Part shown: piece by piece, positions 18,840 through 26,220 of the stretch
How the letters are laid out: each line of letters begins with the position of its first letter
Position numbering within the stretch: position 1 is the first letter of the stretch
Source: Acrocarpospora corrugata
Lineage (GTDB): Bacteria > Actinomycetota > Actinomycetes > Streptosporangiales > Streptosporangiaceae
Length of the DNA: 64,000 nucleotides
Reading direction: 5' to 3'
Assembly: GCF_009687845.1 (NCBI RefSeq)
Contig: NZ_BLAD01000040.1
Span: 33,378 to 97,377 of the forward strand
Position numbers and translations under genes: made by a program
Notes under the pieces: model-generated
Told to the model about the DNA's origin: nothing
Databases searched by the model: none
Seen by the model: only the letters and a program-made list of their open reading frames with translations

Positions 18840-20177
18840 GCAGCCGGTTCGCGTACCCGAACAGCTCGGCCAGCGGCACCGTCGCGGTGATCACCACGGT
18901 TCCGGCCCGGACGACGGACCCGGACACCCGGCCGCGCCGCGCGGCCAGATCGCCCAGCACGCCGCCGACGGCGTCGCCGGGCACGGTGACCGTCACCTCG
19001 GCCATCGGTTCCAGCAGCACCATCGCGCCGGCCCGTAGCGCCTCCCGTAGCGCCTCCCGCAGCGCCTCCCGCAGCGCGAACCGGCCGGCGGTGCGGAACG
19101 CCAGTTCCGAGTAGTCCTTCGGATGCGTGGCTCCGTCGGTCAGCGTGACCCGCAGGCCGGTCACCGGGTGACCGCCCAGGGGGCCTTCGGCCAGCGCGTC
19201 CCGCCAGCCGGCCTCGACGGCCACGGAGACCACCCGGTCGGCCACCGTCGCCGGCTCGAAGAGCACAGGCGCGGCGGGGTCGCACGGGCTGGCCCCGGCG
19301 CCGGCGGCACGTCCAGCGGCGACGGCAGGTAGGCCGCGACGGCGTCCAGCAGCGGTTCGATCCCGCGGTTGCGGTAGGCGGAACCGCACACCACGACCAC
19401 GCCCTCACCGGTGCGGGTCAGGTCGCGCAGCGCGGCGGCCAGCGTCGGCGCGGAGACGGCCGCCTCCGCGCAGAACTCCTCCAGCGCGAGCGCGTGCCGT
19501 TCGGCCACCGCCTCCTGGAGCAGCCGGGCCCGCCGCCGCGCCTCGTCCCCGAGGTCCTCCGGCACCGGGCCCTCCCGGGCGGTGTCCTGGCCGTCGGCCC
19601 AGATCAGCGAGCGCATCCGGACGAGGTCCACCACTCCGGTGAAGCCGTCCTCGCGGCCGATCGGCAGCTGGACCACCAGCGGGGTGACGTGCAGGCGTTC
19701 GCGGATCGACTCGGCCGCCGCGTCGAGGTCCGCGCCCGCCCGGTCCAGCTTGTTGACCAAGGCGATCCGGGGCACGCCGTATCGGTCGGCCTGGCGCCAG
19801 ACCGACTCGCTCTGCGGCTCGACTCCGGCGACGCCGTCGAACACCACGATCGCGCCGTCGAGCACCCGCAGCGAGCGCTCCACCTCGTCGGAGAAGTCGA
19901 TGTGCCCGGGGGTGTCGATCAGGTTGATCCGGTGGCCGTCCCAGACGCAGCTCACCGCGGCGGCGAAGATGGTGATCCCGCGATCGCGCTCCTGCGGATC
20001 GAAGTCGGTGACGGTGGTGCCGTCGTGCGCTTCGCCGCGTTTGTAGGTGACGCCGGTGGCGTACAGGATCCGCTCGGTGACGGTCGTCTTGCCCGCGTCG
20101 ACGTGCGCGAGAATGCCCAGATTACGTACGGCGGCCAGCGTGTCGTTCAGATGGTACGCATGCCCATGGCCCTTCAA
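18840..20177 (-). pseudogene. Elongation factor G-like GTPase (FusA2/ribosomal-protection type), internally deleted and 3'-truncated
   Basis: The N-terminal GTPase domain is complete: G1 AHVDAGKTT, G3 DTPGHIDF, G4 NKLD, extending to LPSPLDVPP. At about 19310 the frame changes and the sequence jumps to domain IV (AVEAGWRDALAEGPLGGHPVT, then LLEPMAEVTVTVPGDAVGG and [17 protein letters not shown]). Roughly 190-200 residues, domain II and most of III, are absent. The last 40 or so residues are cut where the ABC ATPase begins (about 18840). A triple repeat of ALRE-type residues lies near 19035-19075. TTG at 20175-20177 is the best in-frame start found; the true start is uncertain. EF-G-like factors of this type are known in ribosome protection, but this copy is unlikely to work. 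Confidence 0.75.
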
Positions 20178-20479
20178 GGGAGATCCATGCCAGGACAGCG
20201 CGAATCCCGGACGGAACAGCCCGGACGTCCGGCGTCAGCCGCGCAGCTGCCGCCGGCCGGCCGAAGACACCAGGATCACCTCGTACCGGGACGGGGGAAT
20301 GACGACGGTCACGTGGTAACGCACGGCCGCCTCCCCTCCATCGCCAAGGTCAATTGGCGGCGAGCCTACCCAAACCCCCCGGCCGCCGGAAACAGGTTTA
20401 ACGGCCGTGACCGGATCGGTCCGGCAATCGGCTGGATCAGCTCTGCCGGGTAGTGTGTGTCCTGGTCAGACTGGAAGAC
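20178..20479 (+). other. Intergenic region between the EF-G-like pseudogene and the isochorismatase gene
   Basis: About 300 bases without a recognisable longer gene. It holds the possible 29-aa minus-strand ORF (20235-20324) and, presumably, the divergent promoters of the EF-G-like gene and the hydrolase at 20480. GC is slightly lower around 20350-20400. No clear -35/-10 pair, palindrome or terminator was found by eye. Confidence 0.5.
20235..20324 (-). CDS. Possible 29-aa small protein
   Basis: A short minus-strand ORF starts at GTG (20322-20324) with a very strong SD (GGAGGGGAGG, 5 bases upstream) and reads MRYHVTVVIPPSRYEV, ending QLRG. It lies upstream of the EF-G-like gene on the same strand. 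It could be a real leader or small protein, or a truncated end of something longer. No family recognised. The SD strength is the only real support. Confidence 0.3.
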   Translation of the reverse strand: MRYHVTVVIPPSRYEVILVSSAGRRQLRG

Positions 20480-21007
20480 ATGAAGCGAGCTCTGATCGTG
20501 ATCGATGTCCAGGAGTCCTTCCGGGCCCTGCCCAGCTGGGACGAGATCGGCAACCCGAAGATCGCCGAACCGGTCAACCGCCTGGTGCGGCTGGCCCGCG
20601 CCCGCGGTGACCTCGTCGTCTGGGTCCTGCACGCCGAAGCGGGCAGCGGCAACGCGTTCGACCCCGCGAACGGGCACGTCCGGCTGATGGACGAGGTGGA
20701 GCGCCCGCTGCCCGGCGAGCCGGCGCTGCGGAAGACCTCCCACAACGCCTTCACCACCACCAACCTCCAGCAGCTGCTCACCGAGGCGGGCGTGACCGAG
20801 CTGGCGGTCTGCGGCATCCGCACCGAGCAGTGCGTCGAGACCACCGCCAGGGTCGGGAGCGACTTCGGGTATCAGGTCCTGTTCGTCACCGACGCCACCA
20901 CGACCGGCCCGGTCGGCGGATTCACCGCCGAGGAGATCGTCGCCCGCACCGAGGCCGTCCTGCGCGACCGCTTCGCCCGGATCGTCACGGTGGCCGAACT
21001 GGAATGA
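20480..21007 (+). CDS. Isochorismatase-family cysteine hydrolase
   Basis: 175-aa cytosolic alpha/beta hydrolase of the isochorismatase/nicotinamidase superfamily. The catalytic Asp is in ALIVIDVQESF (Asp8). The Lys is in LRKTSHNAF, and the Cys nucleophile is in GIRTEQCVETTARVGSD. Family members hydrolyse amides or vinyl ethers; the substrate here is unknown. The gene overlaps the downstream GlxA-type regulator by 4 bases, and this pair (hydrolase plus DJ-1/AraC regulator) is a recurrent actinobacterial arrangement. ATG at 20480 was chosen over an upstream in-frame ATG at 20453, because it gives the usual N-terminus. Confidence 0.92.
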   Translation: MKRALIVIDVQESFRALPSWDEIGNPKIAEPVNRLVRLARARGDLVVWVLHAEAGSGNAFDPANGHVRLMDEVERPLPGEPALRKTSHNAFTTTNLQQLLTEAGVTELAVCGIRTEQCVETTARVGSDFGYQVLFVTDATTTGPVGGFTAEEIVARTEAVLRDRFARIVTVAELE

Positions 21008-21924
21008 CCCGCGTCGTCTTCGTCCTGCTTCCGGGGGTGCACCTGCTGGACCTGGCCGGCCCCGCCCAGGTCTTCCACGGCGCGTACCAGCTGACCTACG
21101 TCGCCGAGCGGGAGCACCTGACCAGCGCCCAGGGGCTGCCGGTGGTCGCCCAGACCCGCTGGCCCGAACTGGAGCGGGACGATCTGATCCTGGTCCCGGG
21201 CTGGCGGGCCGCCACGCTGCGGGCCGGGCCGCGCCCCCGCGAGGAGGAGCTGGCGCGGCTGCGCGCCCACCACGCGGCCGGCGGCACGGTGGCCAGCGTC
21301 TGCGCGGGCGCGGAGGCGCTGGGCCTGGCCGGGCTGCTGGACGGCCGCCGCTGCACCACCCACCACGACCTGCAGGACGAGCTGGCGGCCAGGTACCCGC
21401 GCGCCACCGTGGTCCGCGACGTGCTCTACACCGTCGACGACCGGGTGGTCACCTCGGCCGGCATCGCCAGCGGCATCGACCTGGCCCTGCACCTGTTCTC
21501 GGCCCGCCACGGCCCGGCGGCCGCCGCCAGGGTGGCCCGCGACATGGTCGTGTACGCCCGCCGCAACGGCGGCGAACCCCAGGCCAGCGCCATGCTCCGG
21601 CACCGGGCCCACCTGGACGACACCGTGCACCGGGTCCAGGACCTGATCGACGGCCATTTCACCGAGCCGCTCCCGCTGTCCCGGCTGGCCGCGCACGCCG
21701 GCGTCAGCGAGCGCACGCTGACCCGCGCGTTCACCCGCGCCACCGGCGGCCTGACCCCGCTCCGGTATCAGCAGACGCTGCGGCTGGAGCGGGCCGAGCA
21801 CCTGATCGGCCACGGCGCGATGATGGAGTCCGCGGCCCGCGAGGTCGGCTTCGAGGACGCCAGGATGCTCCGCCGCCTGCGCGCCCGGGTCACTGTAAGG
21901 CCGGCGGGGCGGCCGAGTCCCTGA
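21004..21924 (+). CDS. GlxA-family transcriptional regulator (DJ-1/PfpI domain plus AraC HTH)
   Basis: 306 aa. The N-terminal half is a DJ-1/PfpI-like amidotransferase fold (VVFVLLPGVHLLDLAGPAQVF; the nucleophile-elbow equivalent is VASVCAGAEALGLAGLL with a Cys). The C-terminal half is an AraC double helix-turn-helix (LPLSRLAAHAGVSERTLTRAF...REVGFEDARMLRRLRAR). Starts in an ATGA overlap with the hydrolase, which it probably regulates. Its 3' end overlaps the convergent lacI-type gene by 35 bases, so the last residues are compressed between the two genes. The ligand is unknown. Confidence 0.92.
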   Translation: MTRVVFVLLPGVHLLDLAGPAQVFHGAYQLTYVAEREHLTSAQGLPVVAQTRWPELERDDLILVPGWRAATLRAGPRPREEELARLRAHHAAGGTVASVCAGAEALGLAGLLDGRRCTTHHDLQDELAARYPRATVVRDVLYTVDDRVVTSAGIASGIDLALHLFSARHGPAAAARVARDMVVYARRNGGEPQASAMLRHRAHLDDTVHRVQDLIDGHFTEPLPLSRLAAHAGVSERTLTRAFTRATGGLTPLRYQQTLRLERAEHLIGHGAMMESAAREVGFEDARMLRRLRARVTVRPAGRPSP

Positions 21925-22915
21925 TGACCAGGCGGCACGGCATCCGGTGCACGCCGCTGGTGGCCCGCCCCTCGATGGCGGCGAACAGGTGCTGCGCGGC
22001 GGTGCGGCCGAGCAGTTCCAGATTCATGTCCATGGTGGTCAGCGGCGGCCGGGTCTCCTGCGAGAGGACCTCCCAGTTGTCGTAGCCGACCACGGCGATG
22101 TCGTCGGGCACCCGCCGGCCCCGCTCCCTGGCCGCCTCGATCAGCCCGGCCGCTATCTGGTCGCTGCCGCAGAAGACGGCGTCCACGTCCGGGTCGGCGT
22201 TGAGCACGATCTCCGCCGCGTGCCGCCCCCAGCGCTGCGACCACACTCCGTACACGACCTGCCCGCCGGACAGCGGCAGCCCGGCCGCCTCCAGCGCGCC
22301 CAGCGCGCCCTCCGCGCGTTCCCGCGCGGCCGTGTAGTGCGTCGGCCCGGTGACGTGCGCGATCCGGCGCCGCCCCAGCGCGATCAGGTGCCGTACGGCG
22401 TCGCCCGACCCGGTCACGTCGTCGGGCACGAACGACACGTCCGCCGGGTCGTCGGAGGGCGCGTACGCGTACACGACCGGGATGGGCAGGTCCCGGCTGA
22501 TCGATGGCCGGGGGTCGGTGCTCTCCCCCACGACGATCAGCCCGTCCACCCGCCTGGCCAGCAGCGTGCGCAGGTAGTGCTGCTCCCGGAAGGCGTCGCC
22601 GCGGGCGTCGCACAGCAGCACCGCGGTCTCGCCCGAGCCGAACGCGTCCTCCGCGCCGAGCATCACCGGGATGCCGAACCGGCCCACGCTGTCGCTGGTC
22701 AGCAGCCCGACCGTCCTGGTCTGGCCGGTGACGAGGCTGCGGGCCAGCGGGTTGGGCTGGAAGGACAGTTCACGCGCGGCGGCGAACACCCGGTCCCGGG
22801 TTTCCGCGCGCACCTGGCCCCGGCCGTTGAGCGCTTTGGACGCGGTCGCGATGGAGACCTTGGCCAGCGCCGCAACGTCGTTGATCGTGACCGCACGTGG
22901 TCGCTCAGGACGCAT
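21890..22915 (-). CDS. LacI-family transcriptional regulator of the arabinofuranoside/sugar locus
   Basis: 341 aa. The N-terminal HTH (TINDVAALAKVSIATASKALNG) is followed by the hinge and a periplasmic-binding-protein-like effector domain (LLTSDSVGRFGIPVMLGAED ... DAVFCGSDQIAAGLIEAARERG ... VVGYDNWEVLSQETRPPLTTMDM). ATG at 22915 follows an AAGGAAAAGG SD. It is divergent from the ABC importer operon at 23189. A motif of the form GAAAA-CC-TTT(T) occurs just upstream of its own start, at the importer promoter and at the importer start codon, so it very likely represses both. The sugar effector is inferred to be an arabinofuranosyl compound, from the GH127 enzyme. Confidence 0.93.
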   Translation of the reverse strand: MRPERPRAVTINDVAALAKVSIATASKALNGRGQVRAETRDRVFAAARELSFQPNPLARSLVTGQTRTVGLLTSDSVGRFGIPVMLGAEDAFGSGETAVLLCDARGDAFREQHYLRTLLARRVDGLIVVGESTDPRPSISRDLPIPVVYAYAPSDDPADVSFVPDDVTGSGDAVRHLIALGRRRIAHVTGPTHYTAARERAEGALGALEAAGLPLSGGQVVYGVWSQRWGRHAAEIVLNADPDVDAVFCGSDQIAAGLIEAARERGRRVPDDIAVVGYDNWEVLSQETRPPLTTMDMNLELLGRTAAQHLFAAIEGRATSGVHRMPCRLVIRDSAAPPALQ

Positions 22916-22917
22916 TT

Positions 22918-22932
22918 GCGAAAACCTTTTCC
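22918..22932 (+). promoter_or_regulatory. Candidate LacI-family operator overlapping the regulator's SD
   Basis: The sequence GCGAAAACCTTTTCC, a near-palindrome (GAAAA-CC-TTTTC) of the kind bound by LacI regulators, lies 3 bases upstream of the regulator's start codon and covers its SD. The same core recurs at 23063 and, inverted, at 23194. Autoregulation is the simplest reading. Confidence 0.6.
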
Positions 22933-23032
22933 TTCTGGGCCGGGGCCGTCGCCCAGCGCGCTCGGCTGGCCGTTTACGCAGACCATAACGGTCGCGCAGA
23001 CATAACGGCAACCGCCCGGCGTGTCCAGGCCC

Positions 23033-23061
23033 TTGACAGGCTCGCAGATGACGCTTACGTT
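23033..23061 (+). promoter_or_regulatory. Sigma-70-like promoter of the sugar importer operon
   Basis: TTGACA at 23033-23038, 17 bases, then TACGTT at 23056-23061. It points toward the substrate-binding protein gene at 23189. A candidate LacI operator starts at 23063, exactly at the expected transcription start, which is a classic repression layout. Confidence 0.6.
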
Positions 23062-23062
23062 T

Positions 23063-23075
23063 CCGAAAACCTTTA
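23063..23075 (+). promoter_or_regulatory. Candidate LacI-family operator at the importer transcription start
   Basis: CCGAAAACCTTTA shares the CGAAAACCTTT core with the site upstream of the regulator (22918). It sits directly downstream of the -10 element. Confidence 0.6.
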
Positions 23076-23188
23076 ATTTCGCTTTACCACCGATGCGAAC
23101 GTTTGCAGTTGCTTGGTCGGGGCGCGAAAGCATCGGGTACCCGCCGCCGTCGTGGACGGTAGCCCCCCAGAAGTGCAAGGAGCAGGAC

Positions 23189-24469
23189 ATGGCAAAAAGG
23201 TTTTCGGCGGCTCTGGCCGCTGGGCTCTTGGTAACGGCGCTGGCCGCGTGCGGCAGCACCGAGGAGACGCCGGCGGCGAGCGGATCCGCCCCGGCCCCCG
23301 ACACCGGGACCACGGTCACGATGTGGACCCGCGCGGCCACCCAGGCGCAGAGCCAGCGGCTGGTCGACGCGTACAACGCGAGCCACAAGAACCAGGTCAA
23401 GCTGACCGTCATCCCGATCGACAACTACCAGCCGCGGATCGCCGCCGCGGCCGGCGCCGGGCAGCTTCCCGACATCTTCGCGGCTGACGTGATCTTCGTC
23501 CCGAACTACACGTCGCAGGGCCTGTATCTGGACATCACCGACCGGATCGCGCAGCTGCCTTTCAAGGACTCGCTCGCGGCTTCGCACATGAAGCTCGGGA
23601 CGTACGAGGGCAAGATGTACACCCTCCCGCACACCCTCGACCTGTCGGTGTGGTTCTGGAACAAGGACCTGTACGAGAAGGCCGGGCTGGACCCGGAGAA
23701 GGGCCCGACCACCCTGAAGGAGTTCGCCGAGCAGGCGACCACCGTGCAGGAGAAGCTGGGCAAGGACGGCAAGGTGCACGGCACCTTCTTCGGCGGCAAC
23801 TGCGGCGGCTGCTACGTCTTCACCTTCTGGCCCTCGGTCTGGGCGGCCGGCGGCCAGGTCATGGACGAGCTGGGCACCAAGTCCCTGGTGAACCAGTCGC
23901 CGATGACCGACGTTTTCGCGATCTACAAGGACATGTACGACCGGGGCCTCAGCGGCCCCACCACCAAGGAGGAGCAGGGCGCGACCTGGACCGGCTTCTT
24001 CCCCAAGGGTGAGATCGGCGTCATGCCGATGCCGTCGACCACGCTCGGCGGAATGCCCGCGGACATGAACATCGGCGTCGCCCCGATCGCCGGCCCCGAC
24101 GGCGGCGAGTCCACCTTCGTCGGCGGCGACTCGGTCGGCATCTCGGCCACCACCAAGAACGCGGACGCGGCCTGGGACTTCCTGACCTGGACGGTCTCCG
24201 ACGAGGCCCAGGTCGAGGTCATGGCCAAGAACAAGGACGTGCTGGCCAGGACCGACCTGTCCAACAACAAGTACTCCGCGGCCGACCCCCGGGTGGTCCT
24301 GATCAACTCGCTGGTCGCCAAGGGTCAGACGCCGTACGCGCCGCGCTTCGGCCAGACCTTCAACGACCCGCAGGGCCCGTGGCTGCGCTTCGCCCGCGAG
24401 GCCGTCTTCGGCGACCCCGCCAAGCTCGCCGAACTCAACGTCGCGGTCGAGAAGTCGCTCGTCCAGTGA
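23189..24469 (+). CDS. ABC sugar transporter substrate-binding lipoprotein (family 1)
   Basis: 426-aa extracellular lipoprotein. The signal peptide ends with the lipobox LAAC (Cys near residue 21). The MalE-like fold follows (TTVTMWTRAATQAQSQRLVDAYN ... AGQLPDIFAADVIFVPNY ... TLPHTLDLSVWFWNKDLYEKAG ... GEIGVMPMPSTTLGGMP). An AAGGAG SD lies 7 bases before ATG 23189. It precedes two MalF/MalG-type permeases and a GH127 enzyme, so the ligand is probably an arabinofuranosyl oligosaccharide. No ATPase gene is present; such actinobacterial importers commonly share the MsiK ATPase encoded elsewhere (known for the family, inferred here). Confidence 0.94.
   Translation: MAKRFSAALAAGLLVTALAACGSTEETPAASGSAPAPDTGTTVTMWTRAATQAQSQRLVDAYNASHKNQVKLTVIPIDNYQPRIAAAAGAGQLPDIFAADVIFVPNYTSQGLYLDITDRIAQLPFKDSLAASHMKLGTYEGKMYTLPHTLDLSVWFWNKDLYEKAGLDPEKGPTTLKEFAEQATTVQEKLGKDGKVHGTFFGGNCGGCYVFTFWPSVWAAGGQVMDELGTKSLVNQSPMTDVFAIYKDMYDRGLSGPTTKEEQGATWTGFFPKGEIGVMPMPSTTLGGMPADMNIGVAPIAGPDGGESTFVGGDSVGISATTKNADAAWDFLTWTVSDEAQVEVMAKNKDVLARTDLSNNKYSAADPRVVLINSLVAKGQTPYAPRFGQTFNDPQGPWLRFAREAVFGDPAKLAELNVAVEKSLVQ
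23194..23207 (-). promoter_or_regulatory. Third copy of the candidate LacI operator, inverted, at the start of the importer gene
   Basis: On the minus strand this reads CCGAAAACCTTTTT. It occupies codons 2-7 of the substrate-binding protein gene. Coding constraint (Lys-Arg-Phe-Ser of the signal peptide) may explain part of the match, so it is less certain than the other two. It lies about 130 bases from the promoter-proximal copy, a distance compatible with looping. Confidence 0.4.
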
Positions 24470-25383
24470 CCAACCTTGCCCCGCCCCGCGCGGGCCGCGA
24501 CCCTGTCAAGGTCGCGGCCCGCTCGGCCCACGCCCGTGGCCGGTTCCGCTCACGCGACTACGTCGGCCTGCTGTACGCGGCCCCGACCGCCGTCATCGTC
24601 GGCGTGCTGTTCATCGCCCCGCTGGCGCTGATCGGGTGGATGTCGCTGAACAAGTGGCCGCTCCTGGGCCCGGCCCATCTGAACGCCCCCGACAACTACG
24701 TCAAGATCGCCGATGACCCGCTGTTCGTCGACTCGGTGCTGTTCACCCTGAAGTACACCGTGATCATCACGGTGCTGCTGTCGGCGGTGGCGCTCGGCCT
24801 GGCGTTACTCGTGCAGAACCGCAGGCCCGGCATCGCCTTCTTCCGCACCGCCTTCTTCCTGCCGGGCGCGGTCGGCTTCGCGGCGGCCGCCCTGCTGTTC
24901 TACGGCATGCTCAACCCCGAGTTCGGCCCGCTCGGATTCATGGACGTGAAGTGGATCGGCACGCCGAACATGGCGCTGTTCTCCACCATCGCGCTGGTGC
25001 TGTGGCGGTTCGCCGGGTTCAACATGCTGATCCTGCTCACCGGCCTGCAGGCGATCCCGGTCGAGGTGTACGAGGCGGCCAGGAGCGACGGCGCGAACCG
25101 GTGGCAGATCTTCACCAGGATCACGCTGCCGCTGCTACGCCCGACGATCGCGCTGATGCTGATCCTGAGCGTCACCGGCTCACTGCTGGCCTTCGACCAG
25201 TTCTTCATCTTCACCAACGGCGGCCCCGACAACAGCACGGTGTCGATGGTCATGGTCATCTACCGCAACGCGTTCTTCCGCTTCGACCTGGGTGGCGCCG
25301 CGGCGCTCTCGGTGGTGCTGCTGGTGGCGCTGGTCGCGCTCAACGCCCTGCAGCTGCGGGTTCTCCGGGGAGGCAACAAATGA
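24466..25383 (+). CDS. ABC sugar transporter permease (MalF-like)
   Basis: 305-aa inner-membrane protein with six hydrophobic segments and the EAA loop (EVYEAARSDGANRWQIFTRITLPLL) that contacts the ATPase. GTG at 24466 overlaps the binding-protein stop (GTGA), so translation is coupled. The N-terminal 30 residues are basic and cytoplasmic. It forms the channel with the permease at 25380. Confidence 0.94.
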   Translation: MTNLAPPRAGRDPVKVAARSAHARGRFRSRDYVGLLYAAPTAVIVGVLFIAPLALIGWMSLNKWPLLGPAHLNAPDNYVKIADDPLFVDSVLFTLKYTVIITVLLSAVALGLALLVQNRRPGIAFFRTAFFLPGAVGFAAAALLFYGMLNPEFGPLGFMDVKWIGTPNMALFSTIALVLWRFAGFNMLILLTGLQAIPVEVYEAARSDGANRWQIFTRITLPLLRPTIALMLILSVTGSLLAFDQFFIFTNGGPDNSTVSMVMVIYRNAFFRFDLGGAAALSVVLLVALVALNALQLRVLRGGNK

Positions 25384-26186
25384 GGCGCACCGCCTCCTAT
25401 TCCGGTATGTCGGCGCTGGCCGTCCTGTTCCTGTTCCCGCTGGTGTGGAGCGGCTGGTCGTCCCTGAAAGGGCAGGCGGGCAGCGGCCAGGCCACCGGAT
25501 TCGGCTTCGGCAACTACACCCGGATGGCCGGTTTCGGCGAGGGGCTGGCCACGTACCTGACGAACAGCCTGCTGGTGTCCGTGATGACCGTCACGGGGAC
25601 GCTGGTGGTCTCGGCGCTGGGCGGCTACGCGTTCGCCCGGTTCAGCTTCCCGGGCAAGAACCTGCTGTTCCTGGCGACGCTGGCGATCCTGATGGTGCCG
25701 TACGCGACCATCCTGATCCCGCTCTACGTGCTGCTGGCCCAGATCGGCCTGCAGAACTCGCTGGTCGGGCTGAGCCTGGTCTTCATCATGTTCCAGCTGC
25801 CGTTCGCGCTCTACATGATGCGCAACTCGTTCGAGGCGGTCCCCCGCGAACTGGACGAGTCGGCGATGGTCGACGGCTGCAACACCTTCCGCGCCTTCAT
25901 CTCCATCCTCCTTCCCGCGGTACGGCCCGGCCTGGTGACGGTGGGCCTGTTCGCCTTCCTCGCCTCGTGGAACGACTTCCTGGCCCCGCTGATCCTGCTC
26001 AACGACGGGGCCAGCTTCCCGCTCCCGGTGGCCGTCTGGAGCATGACGCAGCGCACGTTCGGAGCGATCGACTACGGGATGCTCGAAGCCGGGGTCATGG
26101 TCATGGCCATCCCCTGCCTGCTCCTTTTCACCGTGCTCCAGCGCTACTACGTGCGCGGATTCATGTCGGGCGCGCTGCGCGGCTAG
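25380..26186 (+). CDS. ABC sugar transporter permease (MalG-like)
   Basis: 268-aa inner-membrane protein with six TM segments and the EAA motif (ELDESAMVDGCNTFRAFISILLPAV). It starts with an ATGA overlap with the previous permease. The family's C-terminal tail (LLFTVLQRYYVRGFMSGALRG) is complete. It ends 34 bases before the GH127 gene, which is probably in the same transcript. Confidence 0.94.
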   Translation: MRRTASYSGMSALAVLFLFPLVWSGWSSLKGQAGSGQATGFGFGNYTRMAGFGEGLATYLTNSLLVSVMTVTGTLVVSALGGYAFARFSFPGKNLLFLATLAILMVPYATILIPLYVLLAQIGLQNSLVGLSLVFIMFQLPFALYMMRNSFEAVPRELDESAMVDGCNTFRAFISILLPAVRPGLVTVGLFAFLASWNDFLAPLILLNDGASFPLPVAVWSMTQRTFGAIDYGMLEAGVMVMAIPCLLLFTVLQRYYVRGFMSGALRG

Positions 26187-26220
26187 CGGTTACCTCCGCA
26201 TTCTTTGACTAAGGACAAAT

